Below, one piece after another: positions 37,113-48,762 of a stretch of DNA of 64,000 nt; the stretch's first letter is position 1; each line of letters opens with the position of its first letter. A program made the translations under genes and the position numbers. The DNA comes from Rhynchonema sp. JSB1_4 (lineage: Eukaryota > Nematoda > Chromadorea > Monhysterida > Xyalidae): assembly GCA_030248065.1 (NCBI GenBank), contig JASAMV010003191.1, positions 16,269 to 80,268 of the forward strand, written 5' to 3'. The notes below the pieces were generated by a model. The model did no database searches and was not told the origin of the DNA. It saw only the letters and a program-made list of their open reading frames with translations.

Positions 37113-40100
37113 TTATGAGTGCATAAGCGGAGCCAGCAGCCACACGGCGTTCGGCACAACCACATTACCGTCCGTTGACCCGTTCAATATTTTCAGACAT
37201 TCATACGATCCATTCCAACACCGCTTGTCTTCGTTCGCCAGTTTCCGATTGCAATCATCCAACTGCTTGTAACTCACACGTTTCTGATTTATCGGCCCCC
37301 ATCGAATCTGATCAATCGTATATGCATGCCTGTGCACTCGATCCAGCCATATGGATGACACGTTATTGACAGCTGTTAGCAGGTCGTTGCGAATTACGGC
37401 TAGTGTTCGGTTACAGGCTTGGTTATTGGTCAACCGGGTGTGTGATATGAACACTTCACTGGTTGGTGTCACTAGAAATCTGTAAAAATATCAGATGACT
37501 GAGATCCACCTCGGCCAGACACGTGGCAGGTTAATTTACAAATGGTTGCTCTGGGATATATATGTATGTATAGTACACTACGGGAAGGTTTTTTGTACGC
37601 ATTACAACGCTGCTTTACCTGTCCTTGCTGTTGTACTCCGGTTTCAGAGCAACAGTGTGGATGTGAGCTTTTGCAACGGCAATCGGTCTGACAATATTCT
37701 TGTTCAATATATGATCACCCAACACAAACACCTTTTTCAGTCGACTCAGATCGTAATCTCGTGGATGTAATGTTTGTGTCCCGTTAACGGTTGTAATATG
37801 ACAAGACTCACGCCAGTTCAATGAAACAACCATTGTGTGAGGGTTCACGGCCTCTAGATATCCCTGCGCAGCAAACAATTATCAGCAAAAAAATATGTCA
37901 CGGACATGTCGTCATACATAAACACAAACCACGCAAACATATTGTGTGCTGTGCTGAATAACGTTGCTGTTCGCGTAAGCACGCAACAAATTGGGGTCAG
38001 CCAGCTGGAACTTGTCATCACTCTCTCGGCATAATCTCTTCCTTTTGTTTTAGAAACACGTGTAAACGAAACGAGCCAAGCAAGCTTTAAAAATCGTCTC
38101 ATGAGCTTGTGGTTGGACTATACCTTCAAGTTTCCATAGCGTGGCGATGTCACAAATAGTTCGTCCACATCCAGAAAAGTAGTCCACCTTGCTGTATGTT
38201 CATTGCGCAAGAGACAGTCTTGATAGGCGACCAGCATGCCATGCACCAGCAGACGACTTTCCAAGTTGTTTGGTAATTCAGGAAATTCGTTCACTCCCGC
38301 CAGACCTTCTTGTTCATACAGCGCTAGTATTGCACGCGTTTCCTGACTGCTCGATATCCAGTAGAAGTACGTGAATGAAATGCCATGATAGCTCGATATC
38401 TCAATCAAATCAACAATGGTGGGCCAGTCGAAGAAATAAAACAATGGTGCCATGCAAATGGTCATGTAACGCAGGTTTGACGGATTGACTGGCTTATTGA
38501 TCGTAAGTGGAATGGAAAAAGTAGTGCTGGACTTTCGTAAAATGTGCTGCAAATATGTGCGTAACTGCGAATGTTTTTCCTATTGACTTACCGAAATCAG
38601 TGTTGTCAACATTATTGTTTCGGAGCTAGCACGGTAGTGCTAAGCGATATATGTATCATTGCTTACGGCCCCGCACATGCGATTGCGGAAAAGATACAGT
38701 TCACATTTTCGCAAAAAACGCTCTTTCCCTTTTTCCCACAGAAGACTAGTCAGGGCCCAAACGTTATCAAACATCAAAAATGTTAATAGCACACGGTGTT
38801 TTCATACACAGCCAACCCGATGGTGCTATCGCTGGAATTCGTCTTCGTCTGAGACCGGTTCCGGAAAACGATCACGGCTTTTTGTATGGAAGGACTGCTT
38901 CCCGGTGTACGATTTGGCCGAAAAGTGTGTTTACCAGGAATGTTAATATTGTTTGCGGGATTTTCGTACACACGAAACGCAATTTGTTATTACCGACTTC
39001 ATACGTCCACGTCTGAGACTGGTTTAAGACCACGACAAGGACTATGTGGAAAATGTGGTTCCTAGTGCAAACCTTCGACGAAATGTTGGTTTTAAATCAT
39101 GTTTCTTTCAAAATATATAATTTATCCAATTAGTTTGTGATTCGTACAGCACAAAAACAGCTTCAACCGGCATTTTCACACACTCAACTAGGGTTGGGCA
39201 AAAAACGTTTTTTTTCAAAAATTCGTTTTTTAAACGCCCAGATGACCCAAATATGCCCAAAAAGGTTGGAAAACGCCCATGTTGGGAAGAAAACGTGATT
39301 AAATGAAGTGATTCTATTTGTTCTAATGCAAAATTAAGCGGGTTTCATCCCTTTTCTAGCCAGTTGTTAACACCCATATCAGACCCGCATCATGGGACCA
39401 ACTTTGCCCGGGGTCATCATTGAAAGTCAAACTCCGTATATCGATGCATCTCGACAAAGTAAAAATTGGTCGAATTTTTTTTTGAAAAAAATGGGACAAA
39501 AATTGATTTTTCTTGAAAATCAGAGTACTTTCGCTGAAAAATCAGGGAAAATCAAGGAAATTCGGGATTAAAAAAGAACGAAAAACGACCCAGGCGTTTT
39601 TTTAAACGCCGTCTTTTTAGGGAAAAAACGCCGTCGTTTTTTTTGCCCAACCTTGCCCTCAACCAACCAAGCAATTTATACGCGTCATGTGCGTTAACTG
39701 CATTGGTCAGAGGTTGACGTTGAGGTTTCAGCGCGGAATGACATCGCAGGCAGGGTTGGATTAAAAAAGTAAAAAAAAATTGTAAATTTTTTTTTCAAAA
39801 GTGCATGTTTCTATGCATGTTTCTGCTTGTTTTTCTCAAAAAAATCGCCTGCGTCGCTTGTATTTCGCAACGGTACAACGTCATTACAACGTTAGACAGT
39901 CGTGGCTCTACTGAACTACTGAGCCAAAATAAACGGGTTTCAACCCTTTTCTAGCGAGTTACCAAGATCCCATATCAGACCCGCATCATGATACCAATTT
40001 TGGCCGGGGTCATCACTGAAAGTCAAACTCCGTATATCGACGTATCTCGACAAAGCAAAAATTGGTCGAAAATTTTTTGAAAAAAAATGGGACAAAAAAT

Positions 40101-41002
40101 TGATTTTCCTTGATAATTAGGGTACTTTCCCTGAAAAAATCAGGGAAAATCAAGGAAATTCAGGATTTAAAAAACGAGAAACGACCCAGGCGTTTTTTTA
40201 AAACGTCGTTTTTAAGAAAAAAACGCCGTCGTTTTTTTGGACAACCCTGGTTTCATCAGGTTGCATACATTTGTCCTATGTTCTTAGCGCATGTTTCCTT
40301 CCTGAGCAAAGGAAGAACTTTGTATTTAACTGATCTCAGACCAAATTCATGTTGTTGAAACACACCTTTGTCCGATGAACGGTGAACACAAAGCATCCAT
40401 AGGCACAGTGCCGTTCGTCGCACTCGAACATTGTACACTTTTCCACTCGGACGTTGATTGGTCGAGTGCTGAAAAGGCATGAGCCAATTGTGGTACCTGC
40501 CTAAGCAATGCATTATTCACAAATACACTTTGTGTTGGACAAGTTCAAACATTCGTGGTTGCCACGAGGTGCTGTATGTAGTATGCAAAATTTAAACCCA
40601 CACATACGCTGTTCCTGTCGTTAAATACACGTTCGAACTGCTGCCGATTTCGCACGACGAAACTGCAATTATTGTGATCTGATCGTCTGTTACAAACATC
40701 GAGTAGATGAACGCACTGGATAGACCTGCAATGTTCTGTATTCGCATTGCGCTCTAGAAAGTGTGTTTGAAGAGGACTGCTCCCACCAGCTAACTGATGT
40801 GAAGGCAGATTTACCATAAGCAAGTGAGAAGAATGATTTGGATCGCTATCAATGATCAACTTTTCCCGAAAGCAAAAATTATCGGTTCAACTATTGTCTG
40901 ACTTCTGATGCGCCTGCCTTCCGCTTTGTCGATGATTGACGGCCCGTGTAAAACTACATCTGCGACAAACAACAGCAGAACGAATGTGGTGATGATGTGC
41001 AT
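37113..41002 (-). CDS. GT92 (DUF23) glycosyltransferase
   Basis: The firm exons are 38546-38124, 37863-37619 and 37479-37113. They join in phase and end at a TAA. They encode the GT92 core: TICMAPLFYFFDW, a DxD-type motif in TTFLDVDELF, then GDHILNKNIVRPIAVAKAHIH near the end of the domain. GT92 enzymes are Golgi transferases; characterised members add galactose to fucose on N-glycan cores. Probable upstream exons are 40496-40362 (VPQLAHAFSALDQ, two Cys, donor TGT|gtttca, in phase with 38546) and about 40860-40608 (Cys-rich, ending at a gtatgt donor). A start at 41002 gives a signal-anchor-like MHIITTFVLLLFVADVVL, but its junction to the next exon does not hold phase. Two hAT-type copies fill the intron between 40362 and 38546. 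Confidence 0.88.
38620..39060. repeat. dispersed repeat shared with 61450-62050, copy 1
   Basis: Shared phrases include ctaagcgatatatg-type text, ctagtcagggccca, gatggtgctat and ctgagaccggttcc. The copy lies inside the large GT92 intron. There is no coding signal and the element type is unknown. Confidence 0.6.
39189..39655 (+). mobile_element. CAGGGTTGGGC hAT-type element
   Basis: Start tagggttgggcaaaaaacg and end tttgcccaaccttg each have one base changed from the family. The flanks cactcaac and ccctcaac match at 7 of 8 bases, a decayed 8-bp duplication. Confidence 0.8.
39751..40249 (+). mobile_element. CAGGGTTGG hAT-type element, rearranged copy
   Basis: The left end is cagggttggattaaaaaag and the right end is ggacaaccctg. 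The right two thirds match the family core; the left part does not. No matching 8-bp flanks were seen, so this may be a composite of two insertions. Confidence 0.65.
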
Positions 41003-42535
41003 AATTTACCTGAATTTTCGTCACATGGATTCTGAAACGGAACTTAAAATATTTTTGATTGCCACTGGTAGTAATTTCATCACGCAAAAAACACTTCGTC
41101 CTCAGTGTCCGTTCACAAATAATGAAAAATGCCATTGATTAGGTGATTGATTAGAACAAAACCCTTCCTGGCTGAGTCGTTCAAAACAGTGAGCGCTTAT
41201 TTTCGATCATAAATCCTGATTATGCACACATGCAACAGACCGTTTGCGAGTCTGTGTTGCTGGTGTGGCAACCGCAAGCGTTGCAATCAGCAAAAACACC
41301 GCCTGATTTTTTGTAGGATGAGTCAACGACGATTTTCAGGGTTTGTGGATCTGCTGATCGACTTGTTTTAAGACGGTGTGCTAGAGAAAATCGACCATTT
41401 TTGAAGCGATAAGAATTTTAGGGTTTGAGCACGAATTTTCCTTTCTCTGTGGGACTGACGGGATAGGATCAGCTGAGGGCAGTAAACATTACAAGCAGTA
41501 CATGCAAGTCTGTTAGGAAGTTCTCTTTTGTGCCCCTCAAAACATGCCAAACTAACATAACTCTTTCAGCTATTTCATTTTTCAAGAAACCAATTTTTTC
41601 GGTGGTCCGGAAAGGGTGAGTCTTTAAAAAGTTTTGAGAGAAAAGTTCGATAATAAAAAATGTTTTGATCCACAGCCCTGGTGCTGGCTGGCTGATAGGT
41701 GTGTTAATGTCGTAAATGTTATGTCGTAAGATGTTTTATGTTAAACAACGACGTTTTAGCTCAGTTTAAGGTTTATATCTGCACAGTGTGATCCCCAAAA
41801 TTCTTTTCTCGATGATTTGAAAATGTCAAACTTTGATTGTCCATGAGAAGTTTATACAGCGGTGCCTCGAGAAAGCGACCCGAAGGTCCCTCACACGGGT
41901 TGCGTTGTGCCAGAGACGCGCCAAAGTAGGAGTTGTAGTAAGCGGTTGTACCTTCGTGTCGTGTGGCCTTCGTTTGCTTGCTCAAATTATTGAGAACGGA
42001 ATTTTATGGGTCACACTGTGCAGATACATACCTTAAACTGAACTAAAACGTCCTCGTTTAACCCTAGGCATCTTTCGGTGCTCCAGAGTAGCACGAAAAA
42101 GAACTTGCAGCTAACTGTTGCAAAAAGACTGTGTTAGGCCGGAAAGCTTGGTGAGCGTATTTACCTTACCAAAGTGGTTAATCTGCTACACTGATCTCAA
42201 ATTTTCTTATTCTGCCTCAGGCCCGAGTGTTCAGTGGTCAAATTTCTCGGGCGAACCGTCTTAAAAAACTGTTTTGAAGACTATTCATACATACATTTAG
42301 GAACGAGTGGTTTGCTGCCGAGAAGTGGTTAGTTGCATTGTGGTATGACCTGGCGATTGGCAACTACCGAACAGTCTATCAAAGGGAAGAACGTTTGCTG
42401 GTGAACAAAGTCACATGTTTGGGCAAACTATTAATTGAACGTTGCAAGTCAACCATTTTATAAAGGCAAAAGGATTTGTCCAAAGATATGCTGAAATGAT
42501 GTTCACAATAAGATTCCATTAATGTGTCCAGTCGT

Positions 42536-43710
42536 TCACCGCCTTTGAATAACCCAAGAGGTAGCGCCTCCGACTTCGTGATGTTTGTACGTAACGAATA
42601 CTGTCAGATTGTGCATTCGGGCAAAGTCCAGAACGGCGCCTTTGGCCGCATCTGGTTTTAATGAACCATTGCACGTTGCTCCAAACGCGTTTCCAAATTC
42701 GCCAGCACGCATGAAGTCATGACCTGTTTATAATTGCGTCTATGAATTATTTTATTGCCGTTTCGCTCACTTTTGTTTGAACTGCAGCCAAAACGGATGA
42801 ACACCCAGACCAAAGGCTGCGACTGCTTGATTTTTTGAGTGTTTTACTAGGTTTTTTCTTTCTCAGAAACATACCAGCAAGCAAGCCGTATCTTCTCACT
42901 TTCCACCACCAGACTTGCATGTCTTCAAGCACCGAACAGTAATCGTGCATTGCGTCAAGGTACACGAAGTCCAGTGATTCTGAAAAGCTCCTTTCTCATT
43001 GTTGTCAAACTGTAAACTTCCTATGCTTGATTCACAAACGAACACTGATGAGAAAGAAACGATCGACACGATCTAACCATCGACATAATTTGCTGCCGCC
43101 ATGGCGCTTGGCTTCTCAATAAAATCCGTGATGTTGGCGAGGTGCTTCAGGTTTGAACGAAGGCCTGGCAGTATTTGGATGTCGACCAATCCGTAATATG
43201 AACATGATTTCCACTGAGACAACAAAATTCGGGAGAACACGCCGGTCCATACGCCAACTTCCACGCCCTTTCTCAGACCCATTTGTTCGAGCACCAGGCC
43301 TAACGTTTCGCGCGATTGCGGTGGACCAACAAGCAGTCGGTTACCAGCGTCTTCAGATAAAGCACACAAACAAATTTGAATTAATTTTCACAAAATTTTT
43401 TTTGCAACAGCATGGCTGTTTCTGGACGTCATAGCTTACCGAGAACGTTGACAACGCCGTCAAAGACATTTTGGCCCAGATGCTCCGGAAGAGCCTCGTC
43501 TGCTCCTGTTGGAGAATCGAAATATCGGGAATTGAACGCCAGATGACGGGCCAGGCGAACGGCTGTTTGTAGCTTGAATCTGTCACCCGGTACGTAGCCG
43601 GTGAACTGGTTAAGTTTCTGATGGAAGTCGGTCACGTATGACTTGCAATAGAGTACGCATCCAATTGACGTTAATACCAGAAACGCCGAAGCAATTAGAT
43701 TAGAAATCAT
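42536..43710 (-). CDS. membrane-anchored class I methyltransferase (Methyltransf_24-like), complete
   Basis: Four exons: 43710-43440, 43350-43078, 42979-42875 and 42723-42536. All junctions are GT-AG and in phase, giving 278 residues. The N-terminus MISNLIASAFLVLTSIGCVL is a signal anchor, suggesting a type II ER/Golgi protein. SAM-binding motif I is KGVEVGVWTGVFSRILLSQW. The acidic strand-2 end follows in YYGLVDI. The later motif DFVYLDAMHDYCSVLEDM runs into a WW-rich strand and LLAGHDF, split across exons 3 and 4. The C-terminus has ATSWVIQRR. This layout matches small methyltransferases common in nematodes, and the substrate is unknown. It is a different family from the METTL24-type gene at 24.6-31.1 kb, although both share the anchor topology. 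Confidence 0.92.
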
Positions 43711-44047
43711 CTTTCATTCTGCATCAAATATCGGGTCTTGTATTAGGGTCTAATGCATCATCGAAAGCCATTTTTAAACAATAACCTTGTTAGACAAGCT
43801 GTTTCATGCATGACAGTCACAGTCAACTTAATGGCAAACAGTTTACAGCCATTACTACATAGCAAGCCCGCCCCAGACAACTAAACGCCACTTGCAAATC
43901 CGTCTTGTTGAAAAATGGATTTGTCTTTGGATTTGTCTTCGCCATTGTTTTGTCGCCGATAGGAAGCGAACTATTGACAGTTTCTGATGTCATTCAGTTC
44001 GCTCGATGGAGTGAAATGTGAACCTTGGGCCGCACACCAAACACAAC

Positions 44048-44116
44048 TCTTTGAAAGGACTCGAACCTCCGCCTTTGGCAAGAGCTCTGGCAACTGAGCT
44101 ATACGGTCGAGCCTGG
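44048..44116 (-). ncRNA. tRNA-like sequence with pol III A and B boxes
   Basis: On the minus strand TAGCTCAGTTGCCAGAGC fits a D-arm and A box, and GAGGTTCGAGTCC fits a T-arm and B box. The anticodon arm is about 10 bases too short and the acceptor ends do not pair. It is therefore not a functional tRNA gene; a tRNA-derived SINE head or a tRNA pseudogene is more likely. Confidence 0.45.
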
Positions 44117-44338
44117 CTGCGTCCCAAGGTTGCATTTGAACTGCTATGCTTTAACTCAACGGAGGAGTGGACCGCAATGCTATGAACCCTAACGATGCCC
44201 AGCGTTGTGGACCGTAGCTGTGTACTGGTCTCATCAAGGGTGTAGGAGCCAAACGCGCAATGGAACCTAATGAACTCTGGACCGCAACGATACGGAACCG
44301 AAAATTGGCAGTACCAAACTATAGTCGCTATTATCATG

Positions 44339-44748
44339 CAGGGTTGGGCAAAACAACGACGGCGTTTTTTCTTGATTTTCCTGGGTCGTTTTTCGGTTTT
44401 TAAATCCTGAATTTCCTTAATTTTCACTGATTTTTTTTTCAGGGAAACTACCCTGATTTTCAGAATTTTTGTCCCTATTTTTTTCCGACAAATTTTTACT
44501 TTGTCGAGATACGTCGATATACGGAGTTTGACTTTCAATGATGACCCCGACTAAAGTTGGTCCCATGATGCGGTCTGATATGGGATGTTAAAACTCGCTA
44601 GAAAAGGGATGAAACGAGTTTATTTTGCCTCAGAGTGCATAGAATTACTTCATTTAATAACGTTTTCTTCCCAACATGAGCGTTTTCCAACTTTTTTGGG
44701 GCATACTTTGGTCATCTGCGGGCGTTTAAACGTTTTTGCCCAACCCTG
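44339..44748 (-). mobile_element. CAGGGTTGGGC hAT-type element, inverted copy
   Basis: Ends are cagggttgggcaaaacaacg and gcccaaccctg, with the core in reverse orientation relative to the 3.07-kb copy. The flanks ttatcatg and ttatctaa match only partly, so the duplication has decayed. At 44766 a fragment of the TATTGGTCGCAC palindromic family follows. Confidence 0.78.
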
Positions 44749-45377
44749 TTATCTAATTCTTTGAATATTGGTCGCACAATGACTTATAAGAGACCCATTC
44801 AATTTTTTTCCTCAATGGTAAAACGCCTCGCTGCAGATCATCAGCGTCCTACTGTATTTACAAGTTGAAAAGTGTTTGCTCTCGAAGACAAACCGGTGGA
44901 AATATGGCTCGCTTCGTTCGTTAAAAGTTGAATACAAGAGCCAAACAAGGTTCTCAGGTACAATCGAGACAGTTTGTCTGACTGAAGTTCATTTCAAGAG
45001 GATTCAGACCCAAACCATATTTGTCGTAATCCAAGGGATTCACACTTGCAGATGATTACCACACAAATGGCTTGGGTCCTAATCTTCAACTTGAAATGAA
45101 CCTTTTCGAATGGTCAGGCAAACTCTTTCGATCAGATTTGAGAAACTTGTTTGGCTCTTGTATTCAGCTTTTATATGAACGGATCGAGCCATATTTCCAC
45201 CGGTTTGTTTGCGAGAGCAAACATTTTTCAACTTGTAAATACAATAGGACGCAAATCAAGTGGTCCGCACCTGTGTTTCCAATATGCTGAATAACGACGC
45301 TCTTCGACTGCAGTGCGGAATTCGAGACCCAAACTTTTCTAGTATCGAACTTTTATGCAGTTTCGTCAGGTTGCATA

Positions 45378-45530
45378 TCTTCTTTTATGCCCTTAGGGCA
45401 TATTTCCGTCTTGTATGTCAGTTCTTTACTTCTGTTTGGGAGCCATATTTCTTTATACCCCTTTGGGCATTTTTCTTTCTTGTGCTGTCATATTCCTGTC
45501 CCGAGAAAACATGACAGCACACTCTCTTCC
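45378..45530 (+). repeat. fragment of the repeat seen at 63.4-64.0 kb
   Basis: The phrase gggcatttttctttcttgt, preceded by gccatatttctttatacccc, matches the inverted-repeat arms at the right edge of the window. The copy is short and diverged, without a visible second arm. Confidence 0.5.
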
Positions 45531-45845
45531 TGTATTTGTGGAGCGCGGCACCGCAGTTCTTTGGCTCGCAATCGCAAACAAAGTTTGCATTACTACGTTA
45601 CATTTCGTTGCAAACTTAGACTTGCCAATACGGATGTTTGTTAAGAATGCCCAACGAACTTTCTCACAAAGTATTTGTTGCTGATTCTGGTCCATTCGCG
45701 CGGGAAATCTAGTTTTTGCGCACAAGGCAGGAAGCCACGGTTCTTAATTGTATAATAATTACTTGTCGCTTCTTCAGCATGTACCTAATCTCTAACGTTC
45801 CCGTGTATTTTTAAACAAACGATTGCAAATCTGTTACCTTTAAGG

Positions 45846-45986
45846 CCCAACTATACTTTGTTCTCTCATGCAACACGAAACAAATTTTCCCACGCTGATT
45901 GGTTCTCACGCGCGCGCTAACCAATCAGCGTGCGAGAATATGTTTCGCGTTGCGTGAGAGAGCGAAGTATAGTTCGTCCCTTATAA
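45846..45986. repeat. palindromic MITE, GGCCTAACTATACTTCG family, copy 1
   Basis: The unit of about 140 bp reads aaggcccaactatactttgt inward from the left and the near-complement from the right. Its centre holds ctgattggttctc and its complement. Copy 2 lies at 48618-48762. It lies just 3' of the GT31-like gene. Confidence 0.8.
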
Positions 45987-45987
45987 T

Positions 45988-47280
45988 TTATACATAATGA
46001 CTAAGACTTAGTCGAAACGTAGCGTATCGGTTGAATATCGCCCACTGCATCATCAGCTGTTGGGGGCTGTAGGGCAAATGTACAAAACAGCAGTTCATAT
46101 TTCGACATTTCGCATAACCATTATGAGCGTTGTACACAAAACAAGGCGTCGAATGAATTGGCATTTTCTGCATCAACGGCACAGCTCCCGAAAACAACAT
46201 GTCTTCAATCATGATTTTTAACCGTTGGTTAGAAAACGTTTTGCCCAAGCTGAGCAAAGTAGCTGCGGATTGTTGTTCGTAGATTATGGCGTAGCCATGG
46301 CACCAGAAAAACTCACCAGTTCGTTCGTTAAAATAGGACGTAACTCGCTTAACACTAAAAAGTGCTGAAGTCTCGTAACGTTTCAAGGGAAAAGCAGAGT
46401 GATGAAAAAAACCAACTCATTGACAACGTGGGGAAACAATATATTCTGCCACGGTTCCAGCGCCGTCCGCGAAGTATCGTGATACATGCACTGACCATAA
46501 ATGCCATGATAGTTGTCTAAGTCGTATATTGAATCCAACAGTTGGATGACCGAGTCGGGATACATGATCGTTTCTACGTTCGCTGTTATCATATACACTT
46601 TCCCAGAGATATCCTTTGCATAGTGATGAAAGTGTTCAAAACAGTCCAAGGTCTTGGCGCTAATGTCCTCCCAAGAGTCAATCATCCCGGCTGCGATCAC
46701 CACGTCCCCATATGTAGCTGCCTCTTTCAATATGGACTCGGAGTTCGTCCAAGATTTTGTCCAGCCCACAACAAAGAATACGTGAAATCCACGCTGTTTT
46801 GCGAATGGCATCCACGTTTTCCTAATTGCCTGTCGGAATCCGAAGTCGTGTGGATCGGCTCTGACGTAAACTACGCAACTGAATGGCCGCTGGTGTAGGC
46901 GTGAGTGCTTCGCCGCTTTTCTGCAAAATTCGCAACTTAGTTGAATCTTTGCGCATGCTGCTGGCCAGCCATTGTAAATTTCACATTCCAGCCAGAGCAT
47001 ATCGATACCTTTGCGTGGTTGAATTCATATTCGCAAATGACTGCGACTGCCGTGCACGTTCATGAAGTGACTCCCATTCAACCAAGCTGGTCGAACTGCC
47101 AAATTTCTGGAACCACGTGGCGTACGCTCGGAAGAATAGCCACATCGTTTCCAGTACAGCGGGCCATTTCAGTCCTGCCAGTTTTGTTGAAAACCTCATG
47201 GCAGACCAACGATTAGGAAGACCCAAACCAACGGAAGAATTGAAACATTTTGAATCCGTCACCTTGCTATTATACGCCAA
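45988..47280 (-). CDS. GT31 galactosyltransferase-like protein lacking a clear DxD motif
   Basis: Exons are 47280-47009, 46920-46413 and 46371-45988, in phase, giving up to 387 residues. A start at the downstream Met (MRFSTKLAGLKWPAV) is also possible. GT31 signatures are present in order: RQAIRKTWMPF, FFVVG, then AATYGDVVIAAGMIDSWEDI followed by SAKTLDCF, and near the end CHGYAIIYEQQ with IEDMLFSG. At the place of the metal-binding K-x-DDD motif the sequence reads KVYMITANVETIMYP, with no acidic triplet. The family transfers Gal or GlcNAc in beta-1,3 linkage in the Golgi and normally needs this motif. The protein may be catalytically altered or inactive. The second intron is only 41 bp and its exact borders are less certain. 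The N-terminal anchor is weak. Confidence 0.87.
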
Positions 47281-48617
47281 TATTCATCTGTGTGACGCAT
47301 ACATTCAAATCAGTAACTGAACCGACATCTAGTCACCGTTGAACCAAAACACGATTTTTAGGTTAAGAGCACTAACAGGTAAGAAACAACAGGTTTGTGT
47401 GGAAGCTGCGACAGATAATTTTCATGCGAAAATGTTTGTGTTGGTTTTGATGACAATCAGTATAGGCCTGATACTGGCATGAATTGTGTCAAAGTTTTAG
47501 TATTCAATGTTTCGCCCCTAGCCTGTTAGCCCTCCAAATTTCAGCTCTGGAAATTTCAAAAAAAACACAGCGAAAGTCTTTTATTTCATTATTCTAACAA
47601 ACTAGTCAGCAGTTCGGATTTGAGTTGGTGAGTATCTGGAGTAGCTTTTTATGGCGACGTTTGTTGTAAACTTAATGAAAAACAGCCCTAGCAAACAAGA
47701 GCACAATGATGGTGTCCAAATTGCGAAACTCGCATATGAAATGGAAAAACTCACATACTGTGACAAAAAACACAGATTTTTGTTCACATACCAGTTGTTG
47801 TATATCGCAGTAGCAAACACAATCAAAAAATGTTTCGATCGTCCGCAAACCGCAGTCCACATCTGCCTGGCCGCGCCCAAAATGCCGTATCAAGCAAGGC
47901 AGCAGAAGCGCGCATAGCGCGCAAAAATGTTGACTATTTTGTTCCCGAAACTACTAGGAGTTAGTTAAAATGCGTGTATTTTTAAAAAAGCGCGCGCTTT
48001 TTTTACTTTTGAAGTGCTTGAGAGTGAAAATCTTGCTTTTTAAGGGTCCTGTTTCCTTCTTGTGACTTCTCAGAGGGGGGTACGCTACCCCCTAAACGGC
48101 GGAGGAAGGTACCCCAGGTATACCCTCTCTCCAACGACACTGCTGGCGTTTATCTGCGAAGCCAATCAGGTTTTGGGGCTTTTATATTGCCAGGGCATTT
48201 TCATTGCGCAAGTCAAGCTATTGGAGAACATTTCGCCAACAGCATGATTAATCTTATCAAAATAATCTTGACAAAAAACTGTTCTGCATGTCTTTCTTGG
48301 TTCTTTTGACAATCTCTTAACGCAATCAGCCCGTCCAATAACTGAAAGCGTTTTAACAACAGAGCTTTGAATAAACTTGGTTTGTCGCATAACAATATGG
48401 GACTGCCTACCAAGCTTCGATCGTAAAAATCAGTGCCACGACAGATAAAGCAGTGGGTCGCCTAAAAAACCAGACAGATTTTCTTTCCATGTTCCAGAGT
48501 TGGATGCAATCATGCTTTTGTTACGCCTCTTTCCTCGTTTTCTGTGCGAGGGAAAAGTGGCTGAATTTGAATAACTACACTGTCGTGCCGGCGGTAAATT
48601 CATTCATTCCAGCATCA
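47281..48617. other. intergenic, no gene recognised
   Basis: A plus-strand open frame at 47651-47917 lacks homology, splice context and a partner exon. At 48070-48150 there is a G/C-run fragment ending ccaacgacactgctg, similar to the CAGTGGTGTCG element ends. Confidence 0.4.
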
Positions 48618-48762
48618 TTAAGGCCTAACTATACTTCGTTCTCTCAGAGAACAAAGAACAAATTCTCGCGCGCTGATTGGTCCACGTAAGTTCAACAGCC
48701 AATCAGCGCGCGAGAATTTGTTCCTTGTTCTCTGAGAGAACGAAGTATAGTTAGGCCTTTAC
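48618..48762. repeat. palindromic MITE, GGCCTAACTATACTTCG family, copy 2
   Basis: It reads aaggcctaactatacttcgt, with its precise complement at the right end, and a central cgcgcgctgattgg with its inverse. The arms are almost perfect, so it can fold into one hairpin of about 140 nt. Confidence 0.88.

Noticed and set aside
46542..46898. 118-codon plus-strand frame
   Set aside because: Antisense to the GT31-like catalytic exon.
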